Source: Streptomyces geranii
GTDB taxonomy: Bacteria > Actinomycetota > Actinomycetes > Streptomycetales > Streptomycetaceae
Direction of reading: 5' to 3'
DNA length: 64,000 bases
NCBI RefSeq assembly: GCF_002954775.1
Contig: NZ_PJME01000013.1
Span: forward strand, 62,001 to 126,000
Every line of letters starts with the position of its first letter. Within the stretch, counting starts at the first letter, position 1. The translations under genes and the position numbers were made by a program. Of this stretch, positions 56,691 to 64,000 are shown piece by piece. The notes below the pieces were generated by a model, which saw only the letters and a list, made by a program, of their open reading frames with translations, was not told where the DNA came from and did no database searches.

Positions 56691-57878
56691 TTACTGGAAA
56701 GCCACCGTTCCCTCTCGTACCGCCGCCACCACCGGTGATTTGCGCAAGGCGTGCGACATGGCCACCAAGTCTCGCGGGCCCTCGGCCGCTGCCGTCGACG
56801 CGTCGTTCTCCGTTGCTGTCGCCTCGTTGATCACCCTGCCCTCCGGGTCCGCCGCCCTGGCCCGTAAGGCCGCCGTCACCATCGCCGCGTCCGCCTCCGC
56901 TCTGGCGACCTCGGGGGGTGAGCCGGCGGTGACCGCGGCCTCGTAGGCCCTGGTCCGGACCGTCGGGTCGAAGTACGGGTACAGGCTGAGCATGCCGTCG
57001 TGGATGTCCGACTCGCGCTGGGTGACCTGGAGTTCGGCCGGGGACCACCAGGCGATGCGGACCGCGCGGTCGCCGTGGTCCGAGAGCGGGGCCAGTTCGC
57101 GCCACAGGGGGCTCAGACGGCGGTACGTCGACCAGGTGCTCCAGACGTCGCCCACGCGCTGGAAGGCCAGCGGGATGCAGAAGCCGGCCGCTGTCACGAC
57201 CTCCGCGGCGGCGGCCATCGCGGGGGCGACGTACGTGCTCAGGTAGTCGAGGTTCTCGCCGTTCCAGCGGGCGATCACGGCCGTCATCTTGGCCGCCGCG
57301 AAGGCGATGTTGCAGAAGAAGCCCGCCACGATGACCAGCAGGCCGACCCGCAGCCAGCCGTGCACCTGGAGCGCCCACGGCCAGCACATCATGTTCATCG
57401 CTATGTTCGCGACCGTCAGCGCCACGAGATACAGGACGATCATCTCGCGGATGTACGGCGTGTTCGCGTAGTGCGTGTCGAAGTCGCGCAGGCGCTGCTC
57501 GGGGGCGTCGCCGAGGGCGAACAGGGCAGCCGTCGCCACGATCACCACCGCGTACCCGGCGATCCAGCGGCGTGAGGCGCGGCGGGTGGACTCCGGTGGG
57601 CCGCCGCGCCAGTTGATGATCAGGACCAGGCAGGAGGCGCTGAAGGCGCTCAGCAGGCAGTACACGAGCGGCGCCGAGATGTTCGGGACGCCGGTGACGC
57701 GGTTGACCCAGGAGATCGTCGGCGGGGCCGCGAAGAGGAACACCAGGACGGAGAGCAGGAGCAGCGCGTACACCGAGCGCAGCAGCGGATCGCGCCAGGC
57801 GCGCAGCACCGCCCGGCCCTTGAGGAGCAGGACGATCACCATCGCGGCGGACGGCACGTAGTAGCTGGAGTCGTTCAC
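56691..57878 (-). CDS. MAB_1171c-like 7TM membrane protein
   Basis: 395 aa with about seven transmembrane helices (residues 10-240) and a soluble C-terminal tail of about 150 residues. The WNGENLDYLSTYVAPAM, YRRLSPLWREL and ESDIHDGMLSLYPYFDP stretches are typical of the actinobacterial MAB_1171c family, annotated as putative transporters with no proven function. It follows the ImmA/IrrE-like gene by 13 bp, and this trio recurs in streptomycetes, suggesting a signalling role. GTG start. Confidence 0.82.
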   Translation of the reverse strand: MNDSSYYVPSAAMVIVLLLKGRAVLRAWRDPLLRSVYALLLLSVLVFLFAAPPTISWVNRVTGVPNISAPLVYCLLSAFSASCLVLIINWRGGPPESTRRASRRWIAGYAVVIVATAALFALGDAPEQRLRDFDTHYANTPYIREMIVLYLVALTVANIAMNMMCWPWALQVHGWLRVGLLVIVAGFFCNIAFAAAKMTAVIARWNGENLDYLSTYVAPAMAAAAEVVTAAGFCIPLAFQRVGDVWSTWSTYRRLSPLWRELAPLSDHGDRAVRIAWWSPAELQVTQRESDIHDGMLSLYPYFDPTVRTRAYEAAVTAGSPPEVARAEADAAMVTAALRARAADPEGRVINEATATENDASTAAAEGPRDLVAMSHALRKSPVVAAVREGTVAFQ

Positions 57879-57891
57879 GCCGGGCGCATCC

Positions 57892-58446
57892 TCAGCTCTG
57901 CGGCCCGCGATAGCCCAGGGACGCCTCGATCCGGCCCGCCAGCTCGTCCCGCCGCACCGGCTTGCGCAGCGCCGAACCCGCCAGCCACGTACGGCACTTG
58001 CTGGCCAGCAGCAGACCGAAGCTCTCGGCGTCCTGCTCGTCCGCCAGGTCGAACCGGGTACGGGCCGCCACCGAACGGACCGTGGCCTGGAGGTCGGCGG
58101 TGTCGCTCAGCAGCCGGGCGGCGACCGCCGCGCCGTCGACATGGTGGCCGCAGTGGCCGGCCTGCATGTGCCACAGCTCGTGGCCCAGGATCACCAACTG
58201 GTGGTCGGGCGCGGTGCGTTCCTCGACCACGATCAGGTCCTGGTCGGCCATGTCGAGCCACAGCCCGCTGGCCGTGCCGGGCGGGAAGGGCGCCGCGCGG
58301 AACACGACGGGACGGCCGCGCCGCCTGCTCATCGCGTCGCACAGCGCCGCGTACAGGTCGGCGGGTGCCGCGGGTGCCGGAAGCCTCAGCTCGGTCACCA
58401 ACTCGCCGCACAGGCGGCGCATTTCCTTGCCGATGTTCACAGTCAT
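57892..58446 (-). CDS. ImmA/IrrE family metallopeptidase-like protein
   Basis: 184 aa. The HExxH zinc motif appears as GHELWHMQAGHC (about residues 88-99), and the family helix DEQDAESFGLLLA follows. ImmA/IrrE proteins cleave or inactivate XRE-type repressors, and the XRE gene is immediately upstream (8-bp gap). The ATG was chosen for operon fit; a longer frame starts in the XRE gene. A derepression switch is the simple model. Confidence 0.88.
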   Translation of the reverse strand: MTVNIGKEMRRLCGELVTELRLPAPAAPADLYAALCDAMSRRRGRPVVFRAAPFPPGTASGLWLDMADQDLIVVEERTAPDHQLVILGHELWHMQAGHCGHHVDGAAVAARLLSDTADLQATVRSVAARTRFDLADEQDAESFGLLLASKCRTWLAGSALRKPVRRDELAGRIEASLGYRGPQS

Positions 58447-58454
58447 CCCTCGGA

Positions 58455-59111
58455 TCACGACTCCGGCCGCTTGACGCTCTCCAGAAGCATGTCCAGCCAT
58501 TCGGCGACCTTGTCGCGATGCTGGTCGGAGGGCAGCTGCGCGGCCCGCCAGGCGATTCCGCGGACACCGTGGTCCTGCAGCAGCCGCTCCAGCGGGTCGA
58601 AGGCGGCAGCCGCCGCCTCGCGCTCCCGGTCGGCCAGCTGCTGGAGCAGCTCCTGCTCGGTGCGCTGCAGGGCGCCCGCGAGCGCCTCGGGGTCCTCCGC
58701 GGTGAGGAAACCGGCGTGCACCCGGAAGAAGCGCTGGATCGCGTCGCAGTGCTCCATCGTGGGGCGCCGGTCGCCGTTGATCAGGGCGCCCGCCTGCTGG
58801 CGCGACATCCCGGCGCCGTCGGCGATCTCCTGCTGGGTGTACTTGCGGCCGTTCGGCTTGAGCCGGGTGCGGCGCAGCAGGCCCAGGCGCTGCAGGAAGC
58901 GGGCCTGGAGGTCGGGTTCACCGGCGCTCTGGCCGCTCAGCAGGGCCTTGACGACACTCTCCGGCACACCGGAGGCGGTGGACAGCTGCGCCGTCCTGAA
59001 GACCTCGGTGTGCGCGACGCTCAGCCGGTCCGCGAGCGCGGTGACACGGACCACCACGGCGGACAGCAGAACCGTCGCCGTGGCGCCCGGAACCTCGTAG
59101 CCATCCGTCAC
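58455..59111 (-). CDS. XRE family transcriptional regulator
   Basis: 218 aa with a central helix-turn-helix (about residues 85-140: YTQQEIADGAGMSRQQAGAL, then NGDRRPTMEHCDAIQRFF), preceded by a helical N-terminal region and followed by a charged C-terminal helix that may receive ImmA-type cleavage. GTG 59111 was chosen for its GGGAGA site at 8 bases; the frame is open to 59264 through a low-complexity tract. First gene of the XRE-ImmA-7TM operon. Confidence 0.85.
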   Translation of the reverse strand: MTDGYEVPGATATVLLSAVVVRVTALADRLSVAHTEVFRTAQLSTASGVPESVVKALLSGQSAGEPDLQARFLQRLGLLRRTRLKPNGRKYTQQEIADGAGMSRQQAGALINGDRRPTMEHCDAIQRFFRVHAGFLTAEDPEALAGALQRTEQELLQQLADREREAAAAAFDPLERLLQDHGVRGIAWRAAQLPSDQHRDKVAEWLDMLLESVKRPES

Positions 59112-59124
59112 CGACAGGTCTCCC

Positions 59125-59176
59125 ACGTCTTCGTCCGTTTTCGTCTTCGTGCGTCTTCGTTTTCGTTCGGCTTCGC
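59125..59176. repeat. Short tandem CGAAGACG/CGAAAACG units upstream of XRE gene
   Basis: On the minus strand ACGAAGACG occurs three times and CGAAAACG twice within about 50 bp, directly before the XRE start. It may be a multi-box binding site or a purine-rich leader; replication slippage alone could also give it. Confidence 0.5.
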
Positions 59177-59362
59177 CGTTGCCGTGAACTGCCCGGAGAG
59201 AGTAGCGGGTTGTTCGAACTAACAGCCAGCTCTCGCCACATCTGTGGCCAGATTCAGCCGTCAACAGGCATGAAATGCCACGATAGTTGACACGGCTCCT
59301 GCCGGGGCAGCAGGATCAGGGCGCCGCGTGAAGGCCGCATAGGCAAGAGGGGTGACCTCCCG

Positions 59363-60034
59363 ATGGCATTTCAGGCAGGAGGGCAGCGGCCGGCGCCGCG
59401 GCCCGTCCCCGAGAGTCCCGAGGCCCAGGCGTATCTGCGGGACTACGCCACGCTCGTGGAGGCCGCGCCCTTTCCGTCCGTCGTGCTCGACCACCGGTGG
59501 GACGTGGTCCTGGCCAACACCGCGTTCGAGACACTTTTCCGCGCCGTCGGCCCGCATCCCACGGCCATGCCCGGCGACAACTTCCTCCGCTTCGTCCTCT
59601 TCCACCCGGACGCGGGCACGGTCCTCGGCGAACACGAGTCGAGTTGGTGCCTGCCGATGCTCGCGCACTTCGCCGCCGCCGTGGAGCGGGACGCCCAGGA
59701 CCGCGGCCTGCAGTCCATCCGCCGCGACATCGCCCAGGACCCGATCATGGAGGCCGCCTACCGGCAGGGCCTGCCGCACTGGATCCGGGCGGTAGGCGCG
59801 GAGGCCGTCCAGCACGACGGCGCCGTACGCCCGCTGCTCCACCCCGACCCGCGCTGGGGCGCCACCGAGTGCCGGGTCGTCGGCGAGACCCCCAAGTCCC
59901 TTGCGGACATGGGCTATACGAGGCTGACGCTGGTGCTCCGCGAGACGCGGCGCCCGGCGGACGCCGCACGAGGACCACGCCGCCCGAGGCGCTCGGCGAA
60001 CCACCTCAGCGTGGTGCCGGCCCCGGAGGCGTGA
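59363..60034 (+). CDS. MmyB-like ligand-binding protein without HTH
   Basis: 223 aa. Most of the protein (about 25-195) matches the MmyB-type PAS-like sensor that normally follows an XRE domain: VVLDHRWDVVLANTAFETLF, then DNFLRFVLFHPDA, and HPDPRWGATECRVVGE. The usual N-terminal helix-turn-helix is missing; the first 25 residues are proline-rich. It is divergent from the XRE-ImmA operon, so it may be a free-standing sensor that acts on that regulator. Confidence 0.8.
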   Translation: MAFQAGGQRPAPRPVPESPEAQAYLRDYATLVEAAPFPSVVLDHRWDVVLANTAFETLFRAVGPHPTAMPGDNFLRFVLFHPDAGTVLGEHESSWCLPMLAHFAAAVERDAQDRGLQSIRRDIAQDPIMEAAYRQGLPHWIRAVGAEAVQHDGAVRPLLHPDPRWGATECRVVGETPKSLADMGYTRLTLVLRETRRPADAARGPRRPRRSANHLSVVPAPEA

Positions 60035-60043
60035 GACGGTACC

Positions 60044-60090
60044 TGGCCCCGGTGCCGTCGGCGTTCAGGTCGCCGACGGCACCGGGGCCA
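60044..60090. terminator. Bidirectional hairpin terminator
   Basis: A perfect 20-bp stem (arms 60044-60063 and 60071-60090, TGGCCCCGGTGCCGTCGGCG and complement) with a 7-nt loop, between the convergent MmyB-like and ABC ATPase genes. Confidence 0.9.
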
Positions 60091-60122
60091 CCGCCCACCT
60101 CACACCCGGCGGTGGCCCGGGA

Positions 60123-60962
60123 TCAGCTCTTGTCCACCGGCCGGTCCTCGACGTCCACGATCCGGTCCGACGGTTCGGGCGCCGGGGTGCCGCGCTTGGC
60201 CGCCTGGATCTGTTCGTACACGTGCGTGCGCAGTTCGGCGAAGCGCGGGGCGACTCGGGTGTGCAACTGGTCGCGCTCGGCCGGGAGATCGATCCTCAGC
60301 CGCTCCCTGACGACGGTCGGCGACCCGGACAGGACGAGCACCCGCTCGCCCAGGTACACGGCCTCGTCGATGTCGTGCGTGACGAACAGGATCGTGATCC
60401 CGCGCTCCCGCCACAGCCCCCGTACGAGGTCTTCGAGGTCGGCGCGCGTCTGGGCGTCGACCGCCGCGAACGGCTCGTCCATCAGCAGGATCTCGGGCTC
60501 GTAGGCGAGCGCGCGGGCGATCGCGACCCGCTGCTGCATTCCGCCGGACAGCTGCCACGGATACGCCCCGGCGGCGTCCGCGAGACCGACCGAGCGCAGC
60601 GCGTCATCGACCAGTTCGCCGCGCCGGGACTTGGACAGACCCTTCTGCTTCAGCGGGAGTTCGACGTTGTCGCCGACGCGCATCCAGGGGAACAGGCTGC
60701 GGCCGTACTCCTGGAAGACGAACGCCATTCCCGGTGGCGGACCGCTCACCGGCCGCCCGGAGAGGGTCACTTGGCCCGCGGTCGGGGCCAGCAGCCCGCC
60801 CACGCACTTCAGCAGTGTCGTCTTGCCGCACCCCGACGGCCCCACCAGGCACACCAGTTCGCCCGACTCGACGGTGAAGGTGAGGTCCCGCACCGCCTCG
60901 ACCCGGCGCCCGGAACCCTCGTAGACCTTGTTCAGGCCGGATACATCGAGAAGCGCGCCCAT
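60123..60962 (-). CDS. ABC transporter ATPase, nitrate/sulfonate/taurine type
   Basis: 279 aa. Walker A GPSGCGKTTLL (near residue 39), Q-loop FVFQEYGRSLFPW, signature LSGGMQQRVAIARAL, Walker B ILLMDEPFAAVD and the switch His in VTHDIDEAVYL. Closest in style to SsuB/TauB. It is the last gene of the importer operon, 41 bp after the second permease. Confidence 0.95.
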   Translation of the reverse strand: MGALLDVSGLNKVYEGSGRRVEAVRDLTFTVESGELVCLVGPSGCGKTTLLKCVGGLLAPTAGQVTLSGRPVSGPPPGMAFVFQEYGRSLFPWMRVGDNVELPLKQKGLSKSRRGELVDDALRSVGLADAAGAYPWQLSGGMQQRVAIARALAYEPEILLMDEPFAAVDAQTRADLEDLVRGLWRERGITILFVTHDIDEAVYLGERVLVLSGSPTVVRERLRIDLPAERDQLHTRVAPRFAELRTHVYEQIQAAKRGTPAPEPSDRIVDVEDRPVDKS

Positions 60963-61003
60963 GGACCGCCCTTTCAGGTTCGCTGGGATTTACGGCACGA
61001 GGT

Positions 61004-61783
61004 TCACGGTGACCGCCGGGCCGAGGCGCGCAGACCGTGGTACCAGCCGAGCACCCGCCGCTCGACCAGCTGGAAGACGACGGAGAGGGCGAAGCCGAGG
61101 AGGCCCAGGACGAGGATGCCGGTCCACATGTCCGGTACGGCGAAGCCGCGTTGGAACTGCACGATGGTGAAGCCGAGGCCGTTGCTGGCGGCGAACATCT
61201 CGCTGATGACCATCAGGATGATCGCGATGGACAGCGCCTGGCGCAGCCCCGCGAAGATCTGCGGGCTCGCCGAGCGCAGCACCACGTTCCGCAGCCGGGC
61301 GGCGCCCGTGATCCCGTACGAGCGTGCCGTTTCGGCCATCACCGGGTCGACCGCGCGCACTCCCTCGACGGTGTTGAGGAGGATCGGCCAGACGCAGCCG
61401 CTCGCGATCACGGTGATCTTCATGGTGTCGCCGATGCCCGCGAACAGCATGATGACGGGGATCAGGACGGGTGCCGGGATCGCCCGCAGGAACTCCAGCA
61501 CCGGTTCGCACAGGGCCCGTACGCGCCTGTAGGAGCCGATGACCGTGCCGACGGCCACGCCCGCGACGGCCGCAACCGCGTACCCGGCGGACAGCCGCAG
61601 CACGCTCGGCAGCACGTCCGCGCGCAGTCGCTCGGAGGTCCAGACGTCGGGGAAGGTGGTGAGGATTGTGCGTAGTGGTGGCCAGAAAGGGTTGGTGCTG
61701 TCGTCCGAGGCGAGCCACCAGAGCCCGAGCAGGAAGAGGGGCAGCGCGACCACGAAGGCCAGCCGGAGCAGGAACCGGGTCAC
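61004..61783 (-). CDS. ABC transporter permease (SsuC/TauC type), second copy
   Basis: 259 aa, about six membrane helices, with the permease EAA loop MAETARSYGITGAARLRNVV. The GTG at 61783 gives a 4-bp GTGA overlap with the first permease stop and a normal length; the frame is open upstream inside that gene. Probably forms a heterodimer with it. Confidence 0.93.
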   Translation of the reverse strand: MTRFLLRLAFVVALPLFLLGLWWLASDDSTNPFWPPLRTILTTFPDVWTSERLRADVLPSVLRLSAGYAVAAVAGVAVGTVIGSYRRVRALCEPVLEFLRAIPAPVLIPVIMLFAGIGDTMKITVIASGCVWPILLNTVEGVRAVDPVMAETARSYGITGAARLRNVVLRSASPQIFAGLRQALSIAIILMVISEMFAASNGLGFTIVQFQRGFAVPDMWTGILVLGLLGFALSVVFQLVERRVLGWYHGLRASARRSP

Positions 61784-62553
61784 ACCGTCACCTCCCCGCG
61801 CACCGACTGGTGCCAGGCCAGCGCCCGCCGTTCCACCGTGCGGGCGCCCACGTTGATGACCAGGCCGAGCAGCCCGGTGACCACGATGAGGGCGTACATC
61901 TCGGGCACCGCCTGCGAGTTCTGCGCGATGGCGATGCGTGCCCCCAACCCCGGTGCCCCGATGACCAGTTCGGCGGTCACGGTGAGGATCAGGGCGACGG
62001 CCGCGGCCAGCCGTACGCCGGTCATGACGTACGGCAGCGCGGTCGGCCACAGTACGTACCGGACGCGCGCCCAGCCGCCCAGGCCGTAGGAGCGGGCCGT
62101 CTCGTCCGCGACCGGGTCCAAGTCCTGGATGCCGTACAGGACTTGGACCAGCACCTGCCAGAAGGAGGCGTAGACGACGAGGAGGAGGACCGAGCGGAGT
62201 TCGCTGCCGTAGAGGAGGACGGCGAGCGGGATCAGGGCGACCGACGGGATCGGGCGCAGGAACTCGATCGTCGACGCCGTGGCCTCGCGCAGATACGGCA
62301 CGACCGACACGAGCACCCCGATGACGATGCCCGCGCTCACCGCGACCGCCAGGCCCAGCGCCCAGCCGGTGAGGGTGTCGCCGAGCGCCGTCCAGAAGGT
62401 GTCGTCGGACAGTTCGTCCCCGAGGGCGCCGGCGATCCGGGCGACCGGCGGGAAGTACGCCTCCTTGACGAGACCGAGTCGCGGTACCGCCTCGCCCAGG
62501 GCGAGGAAGACCGCGAGCCCGGTCGCGCCGAGGACGGCGTTCGTCCCCCTCAC
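61780..62553 (-). CDS. ABC transporter permease (SsuC/TauC type), first copy
   Basis: 257 aa with about six membrane helices. EAA loop region VADETARSYGLGGWARVRYV. The GTG start overlaps the binding-protein stop by 4 bp. Having two non-identical permeases is less usual for the sulfonate/taurine class, which mostly uses a homodimer. Confidence 0.93.
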   Translation of the reverse strand: MRGTNAVLGATGLAVFLALGEAVPRLGLVKEAYFPPVARIAGALGDELSDDTFWTALGDTLTGWALGLAVAVSAGIVIGVLVSVVPYLREATASTIEFLRPIPSVALIPLAVLLYGSELRSVLLLVVYASFWQVLVQVLYGIQDLDPVADETARSYGLGGWARVRYVLWPTALPYVMTGVRLAAAVALILTVTAELVIGAPGLGARIAIAQNSQAVPEMYALIVVTGLLGLVINVGARTVERRALAWHQSVRGEVTV

Positions 62554-63521
62554 GGAAGCAGCTTGTCCAGGTCGGGGGTCTGCTTGAAGAGCCCGTCCGA
62601 CTCGCCGAGCTTCAGCAGCGCCTCGATCGAGGCACGGTCCGCCTCGGCCGGCCACTTCGGCAGGGTCACCTTCGCCAGCACGTCCGCCGGGATCTTGGTG
62701 TACGTCGTGACGATCTGGCGGGCCTCGTCCGGATGGGCGTCGGCGTAGGCGAGGGACTCGGCGGTGGCCTCCTGGAACTTCTTCACCAACTCCGGGTTCT
62801 TCTCGGCGTATTGGGTCGACGTGAAGTACATGGCGACCGTGCAGTTCGGCGCGACGTCCACCATCGGCCAGGCGATCTCGGTGCCGCCCTGGCTCTTGAC
62901 GGTCGCCAGGGCCGGCTCGACGACCTGGGCCGCGTCGATCTGGCCACTGTCGAGGGCGGCGGGCATCTGGTCGAAGGCCAGCTCGACGAAGGTCACCTTG
63001 TCCGGGTCGCCGCCCGCCTTGCGCACCGACTCGCGCACCGACGTCTCGTTGATGTTCTTCAGGGTGTTGACCGCGACCTTCTTGCCCTCCAGGTCCTTCG
63101 CCGACTTGATCGGGCTGTCCTTCTTCACCGTGATCGCGCTGAAGTCCTTGCCCGCCACGCCTGTTGACGCGATGCCGTTGACAACTGCCTTGACCGGCAC
63201 GTTGTTCGACTGGGCGATCATCAGCGAGGTGACATTGCTGAAGCCGAACTGGAACTGACCGCTGACGACCCCCGGCACGATCGCCGCGCCGCCCTGCGCG
63301 AGGGTGAGCGACAGCTTGAGCCCGCGCTCGCTGAAGAAGCCCTTCTGCTGGCCGAGATAGAGGGGTGCGACGTCGACGATGGGGATGATGCCGACCTTGA
63401 CCGTGGTGGTGCCGCCGGACGACGCGGAGCCGTCCGGCGAACCGGAACCGTCCGACGAACCACAGGCCGTGGCGGTGACCAGAAGCGTGACGGCCGTGAG
63501 GCCGGTGAACAGACGACGCAT
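62550..63521 (-). CDS. ABC substrate-binding lipoprotein, NMT1/SsuA type
   Basis: 323 aa with a lipobox TATAC (Cys20) and the NMT1/THI5-like fold: VGIIPIVDVAPLYLGQQKGF at the mature N-terminus, FSNVTSLMIAQ, and GKKVAVNTLKN. The class carries aliphatic sulfonates, taurine, nitrate or pyrimidine precursors; the ligand is not evident. AGGAGG lies just before the ATG. First gene of the operon, divergent from an IclR regulator. Confidence 0.92.
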   Translation of the reverse strand: MRRLFTGLTAVTLLVTATACGSSDGSGSPDGSASSGGTTTVKVGIIPIVDVAPLYLGQQKGFFSERGLKLSLTLAQGGAAIVPGVVSGQFQFGFSNVTSLMIAQSNNVPVKAVVNGIASTGVAGKDFSAITVKKDSPIKSAKDLEGKKVAVNTLKNINETSVRESVRKAGGDPDKVTFVELAFDQMPAALDSGQIDAAQVVEPALATVKSQGGTEIAWPMVDVAPNCTVAMYFTSTQYAEKNPELVKKFQEATAESLAYADAHPDEARQIVTTYTKIPADVLAKVTLPKWPAEADRASIEALLKLGESDGLFKQTPDLDKLLP

Positions 63522-63708
63522 GACTCCTCCTGTGGGACCGATCCTGGTGCTCCGACAGGTTGTGCCAGATGGTGGCGAGTTGTGCGCAGACAGCACGGGT
63601 GTGCTCAGGGAGAACGGTCCCCGAACGCCGGGGAACCTCGCGGGACTTCTCAGCGGGAACGTAGAGCCCCGTGCGAGCCAGGGTCAATGCCCTTGCCGTA
63701 CCCGGTCG

Positions 63709-63739
63709 TTGACGTACACGGCACGCACTCATAGCGTGC
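63709..63739 (+). promoter_or_regulatory. Promoter and inverted repeat ahead of the IclR gene
   Basis: TTGACG (63709-63714) and TAGCGT (63732-63737) are 17 bp apart. The inverted repeat GCACGC-ACTCATA-GCGTGC (63721-63739) covers the spacer and -10, consistent with IclR autoregulation. Confidence 0.6.
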
Positions 63740-63776
63740 GCACAGCGAACACTCGTACGTCCCCCTGGAGGCTACG

Positions 63777-64000
63777 ATGACCGCTGCCGCCCGCGCCCCG
63801 CACTTCGTCCGCTCCTTCGAACGCGGCCTCGCGGTCATCCGCGCCTTCGACGCCGAACACCCGGCGCTGACGCTCAGCGAGGTCGCCCGCGCCTGCGAAC
63901 TGACCCGCGCCGCCGCCCGCCGCTTCCTGCTGACCCTCACCGACCTCGGCTACGTCCACACCGACGGCCGCCTCTTCCGGCTCACGCCGCGCGTCCTGGA
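63777..64000 (+). CDS. IclR family transcriptional regulator (5' part, cut by window edge)
   Basis: An ATG at 63777 behind GGAGG opens a frame that runs off the right edge (75 codons seen). The translation, MTAAARAPHFVRSFERGLAV then LSEVARACELTRAAARRFLL, is an IclR winged helix-turn-helix of the PcaR/PobR type, whose members control aromatic acid catabolism. It is divergent from the ABC importer operon and may control it. Confidence 0.88.
   Translation, partial: MTAAARAPHFVRSFERGLAVIRAFDAEHPALTLSEVARACELTRAAARRFLLTLTDLGYVHTDGRLFRLTPRVL

Noticed and set aside
59261..60004. Minus-strand frame of about 247 codons opposite the MmyB-like gene
   Set aside because: Shadow of the MmyB-like coding sequence, with no domain match and no ribosome-binding site.

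Overview
The window looks like the chromosome of a high-GC actinomycete, almost certainly a Streptomyces. Genes are GC-rich with strong third-position GC bias, GTG starts are common, and there are many ATGA/GTGA translational couplings. The sugar ABC importer has no ATPase of its own, as is usual in streptomycetes that share MsiK. Several Streptomyces-type families are present (OpcA, PaaX, MAB_1171c-like 7TM protein, MmyB-like sensor). No rRNA, tRNA, CRISPR array, insertion sequence or phage gene was seen.

Layout. (1) 35-8321, minus strand: a tightly coupled tkt-tal-zwf-opcA-pgi-gnd operon for the pentose phosphate pathway, with a divergent AraC-family regulator (8478-9362) and a perfect inverted repeat between them. 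(2) 9364-22596, minus strand: an eight-gene operon that is the most unusual part of the window. It encodes, in transcription order, a degenerate J-domain-like protein, an Hsp70, a soluble TPR protein with a possible pseudokinase-like segment, a membrane-anchored TPR-like protein, an 84-aa protein, a further TPR protein, a TIR-Ig-like-beta-propeller protein and a 1368-aa TPR protein. Most neighbours overlap by 4 bp. I read it as a chaperone-scaffolded TIR effector or signalling system, possibly defensive. (3) 22973-25802: a secreted GH16 beta-glucanase behind a LacI-type palindrome, and an L,D-transpeptidase lipoprotein. (4) 25989-29490: an MFS carrier, secreted alpha/beta hydrolase and IclR operon. 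(5) 29588-34990: a divergent MarR regulator and a CoA-dependent catabolic module (SDR, amidohydrolase, acyl-CoA ligase, MaoC), followed by a convergent PaaX regulator.

(6) 35023-51973: a large glycan-utilisation locus. On the minus strand lie a PfkB kinase, a sugar-binding lipoprotein, two permeases, a GH2 beta-galactosidase, a Tat-exported LamG phosphoesterase, a Tat-exported PHP protein and a secreted protein. On the plus strand a DeoR regulator, a GH4 glycosidase and a GH38 alpha-mannosidase form the divergent arm. The phosphoesterases suggest a phosphorylated glycan as substrate. (7) 52092-56596: a solitary ATP-grasp protein, a metallophosphoesterase overlapping a Sfp-type phosphopantetheinyl transferase, a small conserved-looking ORF and an alpha/beta hydrolase. 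(8) 56691-60034: an XRE regulator, ImmA/IrrE-like protease and 7TM protein operon, with a divergent MmyB-like sensor. (9) 60123-63521: a nitrate/sulfonate/taurine-type ABC importer, with a divergent IclR regulator that runs off the right edge.

A dispersed GC-rich intergenic repeat with the core GTCGCGCAGTTCCCCGCGCC or close variants occurs at four gene ends. Bidirectional hairpin terminators separate two convergent gene pairs.
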